64,000 nucleotides of DNA from Nectonema munidae. Taxonomy: Eukaryota; Nematomorpha; Nectonematoida; Nectonematidae. Shown here piece by piece: positions 1 to 13,300 of this stretch. Both the position numbers and the translations under genes were made by a program. Numbering within the stretch: the stretch's first letter is position 1; the number at the start of each line of letters is the position of its first letter. The stretch covers positions 1,799,501 to 1,863,500 of the forward strand of contig JAUIRK010000855.1 of the NCBI GenBank assembly GCA_030549495.1. Reading direction: 5' to 3'. The notes beneath the pieces were generated by a model. That model was not told the origin of the DNA and ran no database searches. It saw only the letters and a program-made list of their open reading frames with translations.

Positions 1-101
1 ATGTTTTTAACTCTATTTTGTTTTTTTTATTCCAATATTTTTTATTGGGGTGAACTAAGAATCATACATATTAATGCCTTGATTTGAATAGGCAATATAT
101 T

Positions 102-293
102 CAACCAACCAAACTTATGAGCCTCAATGGTTGTTAGGGTCTACTTCTCAGCTTAACAGTTGAAGGTCAGGGGTTCGATCCCCAAGGCTCCCAACTCTAA
201 AAACAAATTCACAAAAACTGTGATTAACCATCTTAAGCATAATGCGAGCATATAGCCTTACGGCTGAAAGTGCTTTGATATCTCCAACCAACC
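102..293 (+). repeat. tRNA-derived SINE, family A, full copy
   Basis: A tRNA-like head (119-190) with a near-complete acceptor stem (GAGCC/GGCTC) and a perfect B box GGTTCGATCC (172-181), then a unique tail ending in CCAACCAACC. It is flanked by a perfect 15-bp target duplication (87-101 and 294-308), typical of LINE-driven insertion. Not called as a tRNA gene because it carries the tail and has a shorter second copy near 34 kb. Confidence 0.8.
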
Positions 294-1002
294 AATAGGC
301 AATATATTTTTAAAGACAATATTTCATCCGCGATTCTGGTAGTGACAAGATTGTTGATACATTTGAATTAATATAAATTATTTTGATGTAGAAATTTTTA
401 ATAGCTTACTTGCAGAATACCACAAAATTATATAAAATTCTTATATCTAAGATTTAGTTTAATCTTATATTAAATATTAGAACTTTTGAATAACTAGCTG
501 ATACACAGTGGCCTAATAATTTTATGCGTATTATTTAACTGTAATTTAATCTATTATAAGTAATCAATATCAACTTATGAAATTCTTAGAAAAGCATCTG
601 TTTAAAATTTCAAGAAATACCGTATTTAGTTGGTTGAAATAATTAGAGATGCATCTATATTGTAAATTATACGATTATTTACTGCTAATATAATTTTACT
701 TCAAAAATTTTTGATTTTCGAAAAAAAGTTTATAAAACAATATATAAATTAAATTGAATAAAATTACAGATTTTTAAGTTATATCCTAATTTAATTTTTT
801 TTTATTTGTTATTTTTTCTGACCAAATTTATTCCTTTTTTTTTAGTTATCGATAAGATAACGGCTCTAACATTAGTCATATTTGTAAAGTTTTAATTGCA
901 TCAATAAAAAAATGGTAAAAGGATGGCAAAAAAACTAATAATCTTGAGAAAGGTAATTGTTGTTTAGTAAAAATTTCTTTTACCATATTTTCCTTTTAAG
1001 AG

Positions 1003-1338
1003 ATGTTACTGCGTGAGCTAAATTTTTCCTCGAAATCTTTAATGGATAAATTATCAAATGGATCTCGTATTATTCCAGAGCTTATTGATGTAGTGAGTGA
1101 TGACGATGAACTTTCGAATGATAAATTTGTGAAAAAGAATTTTAATGAAGTTATCTTAAAGCAGAAATCTCACTCTCATATTATAAGAGAAAAGCGACCT
1201 AAAAGTAATTATAATATTTTTTTTTCAATAAATATAACTTCTTATTTTTTAGATAAACATGAAATTAATCTTACTTCAAATCATATTAAAGATAGAAAAA
1301 AGATTAAGATTGGAATTAGTGAAGATAATTTTTCTAAA
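1003..1338 (+). CDS. WAC: WAC homologue, coding exon 1 (N-terminal, tentative)
   Basis: 112 codons from an ATG that directly follows a pyrimidine-rich stretch ending AAGAG, so 1003 may be the start or an internal exon may begin at 1001. An in-frame TAA lies six bases upstream. The exon ends in phase 0 before GTAATT. The peptide is acidic then basic, contains SDDDE, and resembles no domain. Its main support is the compatible 52-nt intron that joins it to the WW exon. Confidence 0.5.
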
Positions 1339-4300
1339 GTAATTGTTTAAAATATTTCCTGATTCATTTATTTTATAATTTTTTTTAAAGGGTACTATAA
1401 ACTTTCAAACTGTTGCTAAACAATCAGCAAATCTTTCTGTCATAAGTTTGTCTTCCTCAGGTTCTGAGATATGGACAGAACATGTTAGTCGCTCTGGTCG
1501 TAAGTTTTATTTCAACACAAAAACTGAAATTTCACAATGGGAAAAACCAATCAATGCTTCTCAAATCATTGTCAAAACAGATTCGAATAATATTTCATCT
1601 AAAAATAGGTATATAAATTTACTTTAAAAACACACTTTGTAAAAATAACATTTTTTATATCCGTCAATTAGGCAGTATTATTTTATCATTTTCCCAATGT
1701 CACTATATTTCTTAATAAGTACCCATCATGTTTGATCAATTTTTTTTTGAATTTTCATTATTTTATTTTTATCAATCTTAAAACATTAATTTTCTCAATT
1801 CTAATAGATTTCTAATTTATCTGGGAATGGAGATATCAAATTGTATAAATATTAAATTACAAACTATACCTAAAAGTATTTTAAATCGAGTCTTTTTAGA
1901 ATCAGGGTCTTTATATCATTCTTTGAGATAACGTAATGTGTAAGGCTGTTTTCTACAATTATTAGATCGAGTGTAGAATCTTACTCCAAAAAATTCAAGT
2001 GAAGACTTCAGAAAATTATCTTGAGTTAGTGTTTTTTATCTAATTTTAAACCCATCATAAAGTATATTTTAGAGTTGTTGTTAATAAAAAAGTGGATGTT
2101 TTTATTTTAGAGTTGTATTAACAAAATTTGATTTTAATTTTAGAGTTTTTTATTAACAAAACCTGAGTATTATTCATATCAATTTGATGTTTCATTTTAA
2201 CCCATTTAAGACCAAGCAAAGCAGACGATATCTAAAAAAACGCAGACGATTTATATTCAAAGTCATTGAAAAAAGCAAACGAAGATGAAATTACTTATGT
2301 TCCAAAATAGGAACATTGGTCGTAAATGGGTTAAAGTACTTGTGTATATGAAAAGAGCAGAAGAAAAACTTTGTTCGAATTTTAAAATCAAAATCTATTT
2401 CTTAAAAAAAAATGTCTTGAAATTGTCTGCTTAATTTTCATTAGATAAGTTCGGAAAAATCCATGTTCAACAAGAAATAAAAACTAAAAAAAAACTCGAA
2501 TTTTGAAATAAATTTTTTTTTTTGAAAAAATAATTTAACTTTTCGAGAGAAATTTCTGAAATCACGATCAAGTGTAGAATCTGACTCTCAAAACGTTCTG
2601 GAGTCAGATTCTACACTTGATCCCAATTATTTGTTTATTTTGTTCATCTTGATGTATTTAGAATCGTTTGATGCTGCATTTGGTATTGTTTTAGGATTAC
2701 ATTTAAGTATGAGACATGAGTTTTCTGAATTTTTATGGCAGGGCATTTGGATTAGGCCTATATTTACTTTTCTAAATTGTATTTATTTGTATTTGATTTT
2801 TATAAATTATTTTAGAACCAAACTTTCATCTAATGAAAAAGTGTCAAATCGTTCAAGTATCTTTTAATATTCTTTCTCCACCACTAAAATTGTCAATGTT
2901 TTCCATCTTAGGCCAAAGTAGTAGTCAACCGAATAAGCAAGTTATAAACGCTTTCAACAAAACAACCCTCAACTATCATCACCAGCAACAACAGCACAAG
3001 ATTGGGCTTAGTGATTATTCTCACCTTAATACACAGAATACACCCAGTGCGTCAGCTGAGCAAGCAATGCCTCCTGCCTCCTCTTTTGCGTTGAATAACA
3101 GTAGCGGGTGTGAATCCTTGGTCAGTGACATCACAAACAGCTCTAGCAAAAGAATTTCACAGATAGCCTCTTCATCCACATCCTCCTCATCATCTATATA
3201 CTCCACTTCGAACAATGGCCTCCAAAAGGGTATCTTTAGTTTTTCAATGCTTTTCAGAGAAAAAAAATTTGGATTCAAACTATCATTTATATGTGTAAAC
3301 GTATGTATATAAAGAGAAGGAGTCTGTGATGGCGTGTATATTGTGCACTGATATTTATATTCCAGATTTATATTCCAGGATAGACTGACGCGCTTGAGGC
3401 TAAGGCTTCTCTAAAAATCCAGACTTTATCTTTTTTGATTGGAATAATTTAAGTTTTCATAATCGTGTGCACCTCTACAGCGCGAAAATAGTAAGAACAA
3501 ATATTGTTCCGGTAACTTTGTAAAAACAAAGAAGAGCATTCTTTTAAAAATTATTTTAAAAATGACATTATCTAACCTTAATTATTTGCTTAAAAATTTA
3601 TTATTCATTTTGTTAATATATTTTCAAAATGACATTACCTAACCCTAACCCCTAAAAATCTATTCCTAACGGTGCTAGATTAGAAAATATACGGTAATTC
3701 TTTTTTTAACACTAATACTTCATTATATTATCACTATAACATATAGATCATTAAAAATGACCTTTTTGTTCCCTTTTCAAAAACAATAATTTTTATCAAG
3801 TTTTCTTCCTATTTTTATTATTTCAAATCAAAACGGAGCAAGCATAGAAAGGTATCAAATAAAAGCACACCAAAATCTAGGTATATTGTAGAAATATGTG
3901 GCTGAATGAATATTCAAAACCCAATAACATTGACCCCGTTGTCTCGCCATTTTTATTATCTCAGATCAAGCAAGGAGCAAACTTTATTATAAATAAGTTC
4001 AAATTAATACACAAGACTAGCTCTAAAAATATTATTAGCTCTATTATCTGTGTAAATAAATATATACAGTTGAAATCCTCTAAGTCTAAGATAGGATGTA
4101 CTTTGTTGCCATAGTCAAAAAATTATATCTGAGAAAAAGTCTTTACGGAAGAGATTGACAAAATTTTAAAAGTAACTTTCCTAAAATCATAAAGATTTTG
4201 TCATTCTTAGAATTATCAATGTACAGTGGAATCCCGGTGTGTTGAATTTGACAGGAGAAATAAGAACTTTGACACTGCCGAAGTTCGAAATTTTGAAGAC

Positions 4301-7300
4301 ATTGATGGGAAAGTTAGTAAACTTCTTTAACGAATTCCGGACTGACGCTTTTAAGATTAACCCATTTACGGCCAATGTTCCTATTTTGGAACATAAGTCA
4401 TTTCATCTTCGTCTGCTTTTTTCAATGACTTTGAATATAAATCGTCTGCCTTTTTTAAATATCGTCTGCTTTGCTTGGCCTTAAATGGGTTAATCGTTTA
4501 TTTTATAAACACACCCTAAACCTTTACACCTAAAATTTGCCCACTAAACAAATTTTCGCTTTTTGATAATTTTGAAGGAAAGATGATAAAAGATGTCATA
4601 AAACGCGTAGAGTAAAATCTATCATTTGAATAATTCTACAGTAAAACAGACCAATTAACAAAACCTAAGAGAGAGATTTCATATCAAAGATATCATAAGA
4701 TGATTAAATTACGAAATTATACAAAATTTGAATTCTCAAATCGATTAGAATTAGAAGAAATTAAGGAGGATTAGCCAAGCTTGAAAGATGCTCCTAAATT
4801 CTCGGGGGAATTCCAACTCTGACGACTTCAAGAACTTAGAAACTCAATGTTTAATACTCAAAAAAGCCCACCCGACTGCCTCTCTCACTCCGCAACTCTC
4901 TTTGCAACACTTGTGTCGCATTCTTCCTCAAAGGTTTAACCCTTTCAGGCGTTCGTTTTCTATCGCCTACCTTCTTTCTCAACGAAATTAAGAAAATGAT
5001 TTTCGTGCTAAGCCGTGTGTGACCAAATTGCCATGTTTCACACATCCTCAAAATTATTGGGGGAGCGATTTTTTTATTGTAGCAATTTTCAAAATTACTG
5101 GTCTGGAAATATCACGGGAGACCGAATATTAAAGCAAATTACCTTGTTTGTAATTCTGATTGCATCAACCTTCTAACTCGGTGCTTTTCAAACTGGAGTC
5201 CACGTGCCACGAACAAGTCCAATGAACACACCACCATTATTAGCCCACATTATACTTGCACTGTAAGCTCTCAATCCCACTAAAACTACACAGGTTTTAT
5301 GAAGTACCTTGTTTGTAATTCTAATTGCATCAACCCTCTAGCTCAGTGGTTTTCAATTTGGAGTCCGCGTGCCCCAAAGAAGTTCAATGGTGATCGAGAA
5401 GGGGACACTGAGTGAATCGTTTTTCGCAAAATATTGCACCCATATTGTGTCATTTGCTTTTTTTGCCAATAAATCACATTTAAAAAGAATTAATAAGTTA
5501 GTCTTTGAATTGAGTACTATTTTCTTCTTTTATTACTTTTCAGGACTAATTTGTTAATGTGCATTTTTCTTAATGTCTACAAAATGAAATATGACAACTC
5601 ACACTTGAAATTTGGTTTTACTGCATTAAGTCTGGTGGGGAAGAGGAACATAAGTGCCCTTTGTGTTCTGAAGTGTTAGCATCCACTTTTTTAAAGCCCG
5701 TCAAGTGAAGCTTGCGCTGGCAGGGAAGCACCCAAGTTTGGTAATTTTCCAAGCGCTATGGAAGAAATCCAGCAATTTCTGGAAGGCAAAACTAGACATG
5801 CATGTAGAATTTTCTGATGTCCGTTTTCGTATATTCCTATCATTTTTGGTGAACATATTCGAATATATGAATTCTTTTAACCTTCCATTGTAATAAAAAA
5901 TGTCAGCTTTTGAAATGAAGCTGGGATTATTGCATTCTTTGACAAGAAAAAGTTTGCTTATTTTTCGAACATATTTGTTGATGCAAATAAGATTTTGATT
6001 AATAAAAATGACCTGAAATAAAACACCGTGTAGCATGCCGAGAAGCTATAAAAATTTGAAAAATACTATCAATTTATCAAAAACCAATTTATAATCTCGA
6101 CTACTAATCTGGCCTCAGAAGACTTCTGAATTCAAGAACAGTTTATTGATTTGGTTAATGATTGACGAGGTGCAAAACATCTTTTTCTGAAATATCTCAT
6201 AACGATTTGTCGATTGAAAAGGAAGAGTCCTATGCTTGCAAAGATTGCTCTGAAAGCTCAATCGATTTGCCACTACATATGAGTGTGAGCAAGAGTTTTC
6301 CATGCCACTTACTTGTCTTTGAAACCAAATCCCGAAACAGATGGGAAGTGAGAAATGATATGAAAGTTGCGTTGGCCAAAACATCCAAATTTAGACAAAT
6401 CAGGTGCGATCCATCCCATTCAGATTTGGATTGGTCAGGCAATTTTTGAATAAGCAATGGTGTCGGTTTTTTAGTACAGTAGTTTATATTTTAATTTATT
6501 TTTCTTAAATGAGACCCCGATCTATTAAAAAATTATAGTTAGACCGCTACGGCGAAATTTTTTAGAAAGTTTGTGAACAACTCTTCAAGCGAACAAGATA
6601 ATTCATATATAATAGATCACTACTCATCAGATGTAATTAAGTCTATACCTCCGTATTGGCATTTACCAGTTATTGAAACGAATGGCCAAAGTCTACCTGT
6701 ATAGTCTCTAAGATATGATATACTCTAACCAAGTGAAGGTTTATGACATGATCTCTTTTGTTAATCGAACTGAATTTTTGGTTGAACCGATTTTACATTT
6801 GCTGTTTGAAGGTTAAACATTGTCTTCTAAAGACCATATGGAAAGGGTTGTATTAAAGGATCATTGGTTGATAATGCAGCCAGACCTCATTTATCCGACA
6901 GTAGATTATTCGATAACCCCACTATCCGATTCAATATTGATTAGGAGCTAAAAGATATATCTCAGCCTCTCATCTCATTAATTGTCAACAAGACTGGTTC
7001 AAATCAATTGAATTGGTTAGGTGGATTGATTACTCTGTACTGAAATGCCAAGCTTATTAGCTTGATAGTAAACTGTTACCAAGCTTGATTAGTAACACAG
7101 AAAAACAAAGAATCATCTTATATAATCTTCATATTCTACCTACACTTATATTCAGTCAGTAAAGTTAATTGTTTGAAAATTTATTTAGGATATGGGTCTA
7201 TGAATTGACAGGTACGTAGCTGTGAATTTAAATTTGGCCATTTTAAATAGAAATTGAAGGTTTAAATTTTTGGAAGAAATATTCTACAAACTTTAAATTT

Positions 7301-10300
7301 ATTTAAATGAGTTATTCCAATCCCAAAGTTATACGCTAAAAATTACATGAAAATGATATTATTTGTACTAAGTCAGTGGTTCCCACCTCTTTTTATCCCG
7401 TTCCCCTTTTTTCAGTCACTTTTTCACCTCTGAGCCCCCACAACTGAATAGTTTGAGCCAACAAAATTAATCAAAGATTTTTATGCAAAAATGATTGTAG
7501 TCATCTGATTAAATTGTATGCTTATTCATATGAAATCAGAGAAATCGTAAAGCCTGACATAAAATGTGAATAAAATTATTTTCCAATTAAAATACAAATT
7601 TTTCAAAAATATTGTAACTAATAAAAAGCATATATAAAAACATTCAAAATATGAAACTTTAAAAAAGCTCTAAATATATATATTTATATTGATTTGGAAA
7701 ATAGAATCATATTAAAGGAGATTAAGCATAAGTAGTTTGAAGTAGGATTTCCATGGACCCCCGGTTGGGAACCACTGAACTAAGTTTTATTAAAAATTTT
7801 GATGAAAGTGTGAAAACATCGCGAACTATTGATTATTATTATTAATGAAAACAATCTTTATAAAAAAAACTGTAACATTAAATAAAACGAATATCTAAGG
7901 ATAAAGATGCTATATATTTGATTTCTGGGAGAAAAGACTTGATTCTTTAAATTATATTTAGCAAATATAATAAGGGCATTTTTCCTAACTTGGCTATTCG
8001 ATTACATTAATTTATCTCTTTCATTTACTTACAGTAATCAAAGCGGATAAACCTTTTAACCTTAAATTATTAAGAATACTTTTTTATATACTTATGTGCT
8101 AATTTTTGCCATTGAAAAATTTATGAGCTCTCGCCCAAATTCTTTTTGAAATTCTGGCTTTAATTATGCTATTGATATCACTGATTTTCTTTTTTCGTCA
8201 ATATCGAGACTTTTTGGTTCAAAAAATTGCTTTCAAAATATGCAAGACAAAGCTTGGAGTTCATTGTTAGTGAACTCATTGGTAGGATATCGGTGGTTCG
8301 TTTTATTTTAAAATATTAAACGAATGGCCTTTCTCGGTACTGAGTTAGTCTACTAGTTGCGTTTTTTAAATCCAAAATTTTTCATTTCTGCAGTCATTTC
8401 CCTAATACTTCTAGTGAACTCCTTTTTAGCCCTGAATTCTCTTCAACAAGCCATCATGCTGACCCAAGTTTCAACGCCCAACACAAAGGAAGAAACCTCA
8501 TATACATGTTTGCTTTCAATTCTCCTTTCATATTCATCACTCGAATCATATTTTGAATGATCTTTTTTTTTCAAGATTTTGACTCTTCGGTTACTCCACC
8601 TTTGAATCACCCGTTTTCCAATTTTTTCCCCGCAAATCATCTACTCCCCCCTTTAACTACAACTACTTCCTTCTCCAAGACGGACCAATATCAGGATGGT
8701 GGAGGCAGTGCTTCTTTTCTTGATGCGCATAAAAGTTTTGGCTCTTCCTCAGCTAATGCCTCCTCAAATAATCCAGAAGAAGAAGAAGAAGAAGAAGGGG
8801 AACCAGTTTCACCTCGAGTGCATCGCGACTCAACACCCTCTCTCACACCTGAAGAAGCCTTGGAAGACGACACATGTGAAAAGAGGTAATCTTCTTTGGA
8901 TTGTTTTTCACTAGTTTGGAAGGGATCCAACGTTACCCCATTTCTTTTTAAATGGCCTGGTGAACGTCTTCTCAAAGTCTGTTTATTTTATTTTACCCCC
9001 AGCTGAATTTTAGTTCCACCCAAAACTTATATGCATAGCAGTTGATATATCAAAGATTGGCACAGAGGATGGAAAAATCGCCCCCCCCCCATTCAAGGAA
9101 AGAAGATTGAACAAAAAGTAAGATGCTAATATATTGTAAATAGTAAAAGACAGAGCAAAGATGAAATCGAGCTTTATTATGAAACATCAATTATTACATT
9201 CCATTTGCATGTTTTTTCCAAATTTATTACAGAGTTTAAGTATTCAAAATAGTCAGACACTTTTTTGCAAAGCCCATTTTCAAATTTTGTTTTCCTCTGT
9301 AACATAAAAAACAGCGAATTAGATGTCCAAGCTAAATGTTTTGACATTTCTTTCTCGGTATAATTTTTGGAATCTATAAATTACAAATTTTATTTATATG
9401 CTGCTAGATTCCTAAAATTACAGAAGAGATTTTTTTGTCTCCTGCAAATCTATTTATGATTTTTATTTTCAAATTGAAAGCTTTGTATTTTCATTTTTCA
9501 TAATTTCGTTTTAATATGCCAACAAAAAGCAATCTTATAAATTCTTCCCTAAATCCATCACAGTATCTCTCTTACTGATGAATAGAAGATAGAGAACATC
9601 TGATCAGGGGTTATAAAAGAAGTCGGTCGGGGCAATTTAAAAAATTAAATGATCAATAAGCAATTCAAAGCTTTATATAACAATGTTGGTGTTTTGTGTG
9701 GCAAGTTGAGTATACACTTCGCTCTCCCAAAGAGAGTTTTTTTGTGTCTGCCCCTGTGAAGTCGAACCTTTTGAGAAGGAGACGGAATTGGATTCGTAAA
9801 AAATTATTTCGACTCCAATTTCAAAAATAGTTTATGAGTAGAAAGTTTTTAGGAAAAAATTTAGAACCAAAACCTTTAAAAATTATGTAGGATACATTTA
9901 CCTTATGTATGCGCTTGTTTTGGCTTAGATAAAAAGGTTATAGACTATAATTTGAAAATCTTTTTTTAGGAAAGGCACTAAACTAGGAATACCAACGAAT
10001 AGAACATTTTAATGAATTATGTTGAAGAAAATAGATCAAATATTTTGTATGCAACATATAAAGCAAAAATGTCTTCAATTAAAGAAATCTTTCACTGACT
10101 ATCTAAAATCCACATTCACAAACGACCTTGGGATATGGTTTGTGTCGTCACATTTTTTGCAGATTTATAATATTTGAAGCAGAAGAGTTGATGTTGCATT
10201 ATTTTGGGACAGATGTCGCACTAATATACATGCTTCTTACCTACTGGCTTTGTCTAAAATTAAAGCATCAAATGCTGCTTCTAACAACTCTTCTCCTTGT

Positions 10301-13300
10301 GTTTATAAGCTTTCTCTACTTGTGTCCTATTCTTTGTTTAGATTTTATCATGGTTATTTCTCATCTTCGTTTCTCATAGCAAAGAGAAATTTTTTATTGT
10401 AAATTTGCTTTCTTATATTTTGATTTTATTTGCTTTATATTGTTAGTATAAGCCCATTTTCAAAAATTAATTCATTATTTAATTTCAATTTTTTTTATGG
10501 TCGGGCCCATAACTTAGATCGAGGGGCCCGACCCCAAGTGGCCCATAGCTGGCTACGTGGCTGCACACACATATATATATATATATATGTAGGTGAAGTC
10601 ATCAATGGTACTAAAATTATACATAAATGTCGTTGCAGTCTCAAAAATACCAATAGGTAGAGTCGGAGTCACTAAATATTTTTCTGACTTCACCACCCTA
10701 CTCCTAACTAACTGCCTGAATACCCACCGACTCAATAGCTAGTGCTGCGCCAAGGGGATTTCGCGCCAGAAAGGCTCTTAGCCAAAATGAAGCAATCTGG
10801 ACCAATTAAGAAAGATCTTATACTTGGGAAATTATTCTCCTAACTAACCTATATTTAGGAAAGCCTTCCTTTAAACACAACGGATGTTATTAGCATGTGA
10901 CTAATAGTTGAAACTTATTTACCCAAATCATATTTTAAGATAAAATGAAAAACAACGCCATTAGCAACAAACTCATCCACAAAATAATAAAATGGCGTAA
11001 CCGGAATTACATTGCAGTGCTTACAATTCAGAAAAATGAAAGAAGAGATATCGTATAATAAAAAAAATGGAGTGTATCCTTTTAGTGTGGATTCGCACAA
11101 CATATGTTTTCTATTCACAACTTTTCTTTCCTCGCAATGTTGCAAACTGCATAGTAGAGTCATCTCTTATAGAGAACATCATGATACTCATATTTCTGAA
11201 AGTGTCGTCTCATAGCATGATGGATTAGCATCTGACTTATGTGTAATCCGCTGTATAAATAGACAATAAGAAAGTGTATACATTTATGTATTTCAAGGCA
11301 GTTTCAGGGGGAGAGGGAAGCAAAATAAATCACAGGGGGGGGGGTGGGGGGCGGCTCCTCTTATCGACGGGCCTCGTTTGTCAGAAAAAAATTAATAAAT
11401 CACCAAATAATGAAAGAAAAATGTTTTTTTGGTATAAAAATAAAAAGCTAAAAAAAATATTGAAAATATCTAATCATATTTAAAATTTAATAACAAAAAT
11501 TTGTAAAAACTTTTTATTCAGTTTTTTTATATGATAGAACACAGGACAAAACTTGTCAAACTTGCAGTCCATTTGAAATGAACGTGATCAAAAATTGTTG
11601 CGACTCTCGCTCGTAGGCATCGTATTCGTGAAGTGATTGTAAGGCATTTTTGACACGTTAATTTGTGAAAAATTATGAGCACATCAGTTCCAGATTGTTT
11701 TAACAACGCGGATGAAAGCAAAAAATTGTATTGTAAATTCTCTGAAAGAATCTCTTTTGGAGTACCAGAAGCTAAAGCTCTTAAACACAGAACAAAATGA
11801 ATGCCAAAGATGATTTTTGTTTGCAGATCTATTTGTTTACATCAACAATTAAATTTAGCATCAAAACAAAAGGAAGCAATAAAAGAATTCAATGTATTTG
11901 TCGTTAAATTATTCATCGCAGCTTGGTTTATTATGTGTCCCTCCTCTTCTGCATATTTTGCGCGACTTTTTAAAAATGAAAACAAAGAGGAGACAACAAC
12001 ATACATTTTAAATATTTAAATACTTATTCAAACACACATTACTACAGTATAGCTAGACTTTTCAGTTTATTTTGTTTTTTACTTTTTTACAATAAACTTT
12101 GCTCTTTGCTTGATCCGAGAAAATTTAAAATCATTATTTTTATTAAAAATAGGAAGACAACTTGGTGAAAGTCTTTGTGTTTTGAAAAGGGGTAGAGAGG
12201 CCATTTCTAATGATCGCTATGTTATACTGGTACTATAATGATAAAGTATTAGAGTGTTAAAAAAGAATCATCATAGTATATTTTCTAATCCAACCTTTTT
12301 AAGAATATAAATTTTTTTTAGACTTATGGCCAGGGTAATGTCATTTTTAAAATGCATTTGCAAAAAGCATTAATATCCAATCACTAAGCTCATATTTTGT
12401 CTTGGTCACCAAGAGGAATATTAAAATAAGACTTGTACGAATTTTTGCAAATTTTGAAATGCTCCTTTCCTGGCGAGTAATCATGTAACAAGCACATGTG
12501 TAACAAAATTAATTTGTTTCTTGTTTTTGAAAATTAGAAACTAAAAAAATTGTAAACAGCAATATAAATTTTTTTTTTAAAAATAATATTTGATTGCAAA
12601 TTGATTGATTAAAAAAACCTATAGCTAGCAGCAAAAAATGAACAGTATTTTTGAATTCTGCTTAAAACCGAAAGTAAGAGGTGAAACATTTCATGCAAGA
12701 CAAAAAAAGGATTATTTTCTTTCCCAGTGTTATCGATGTTCAAATTGGTATTGAATAAGACATTGAGCAACTAAAGTTTTTAATGAATATATTCATCCAA
12801 AAATGGCCCGCATATTCAAATTCAATTTAAAATTTGCAACATTTTAACACACCACACTTCATGTTTCTGCTTAATAACACGTTAACGCCCATGTCGACCA
12901 TAGTCGACTTTACAAAAATAAAATCATCTGCGTTTATCAAAGCTCTTTAATACAAATCTTCTGCTTTACATTAGATATCGTCTGATTATTCTGGTCGTTA
13001 ACGGCTTAATTTAAGTGAAATACCTTAATTTAGTCTTTGAATCATTGAATGCTATAACAGGTAACAACAACACGGTAAAAAGGTAGAAGAACGCCTGCCC
13101 TAATCTTTTTCACGGTGAAGTGATTTAGTCTTCGTACCTTTCTATGCATAATCTTACTTTTTTATGAAGTTCACGAAAGAGATCTTTGCTATCGAATAAT
13201 TGATCCTTCATGATTGGAAATGGTATGACTTGATTTGATAAATTAATGTTTTCCATTTAGCAATAATGTGCCACGAGGGAATCTGGATCCCGGAAGTGCT

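Larger units (their letters stand above)
3230..8575 (+). other. intron 3 of the WAC homologue
   Basis: 5.3 kb, AT-rich. Holds the M3 MITE at 4361, the hAT left-end fragment at 5037, the direct duplication at 5142-5395 and the hAT MITE at 7374. The short open frames here have no recognisable product. CCTAACCCTAACCCC near 3636 is too short to mean a telomeric repeat. Confidence 0.7.
8886..13260 (+). other. intron 4 of the WAC homologue
   Basis: 4.4 kb. Contains homopolymer C and G runs (about 9082 and 11333), the palindrome and MITE-like repeat around 10500-10694, and the M2 MITE at 12878. Otherwise nothing recognised. Confidence 0.65.

Noticed and set aside
119-190. Possible tRNA gene
   Set aside because: B box and stem are present, but it has a SINE tail, a 15-bp target duplication and a shorter second copy near 34 kb.
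3636-3652. Telomere-like CCTAACCCTAACCCC
   Set aside because: Only two to three units, no array and no other sign of a chromosome end.
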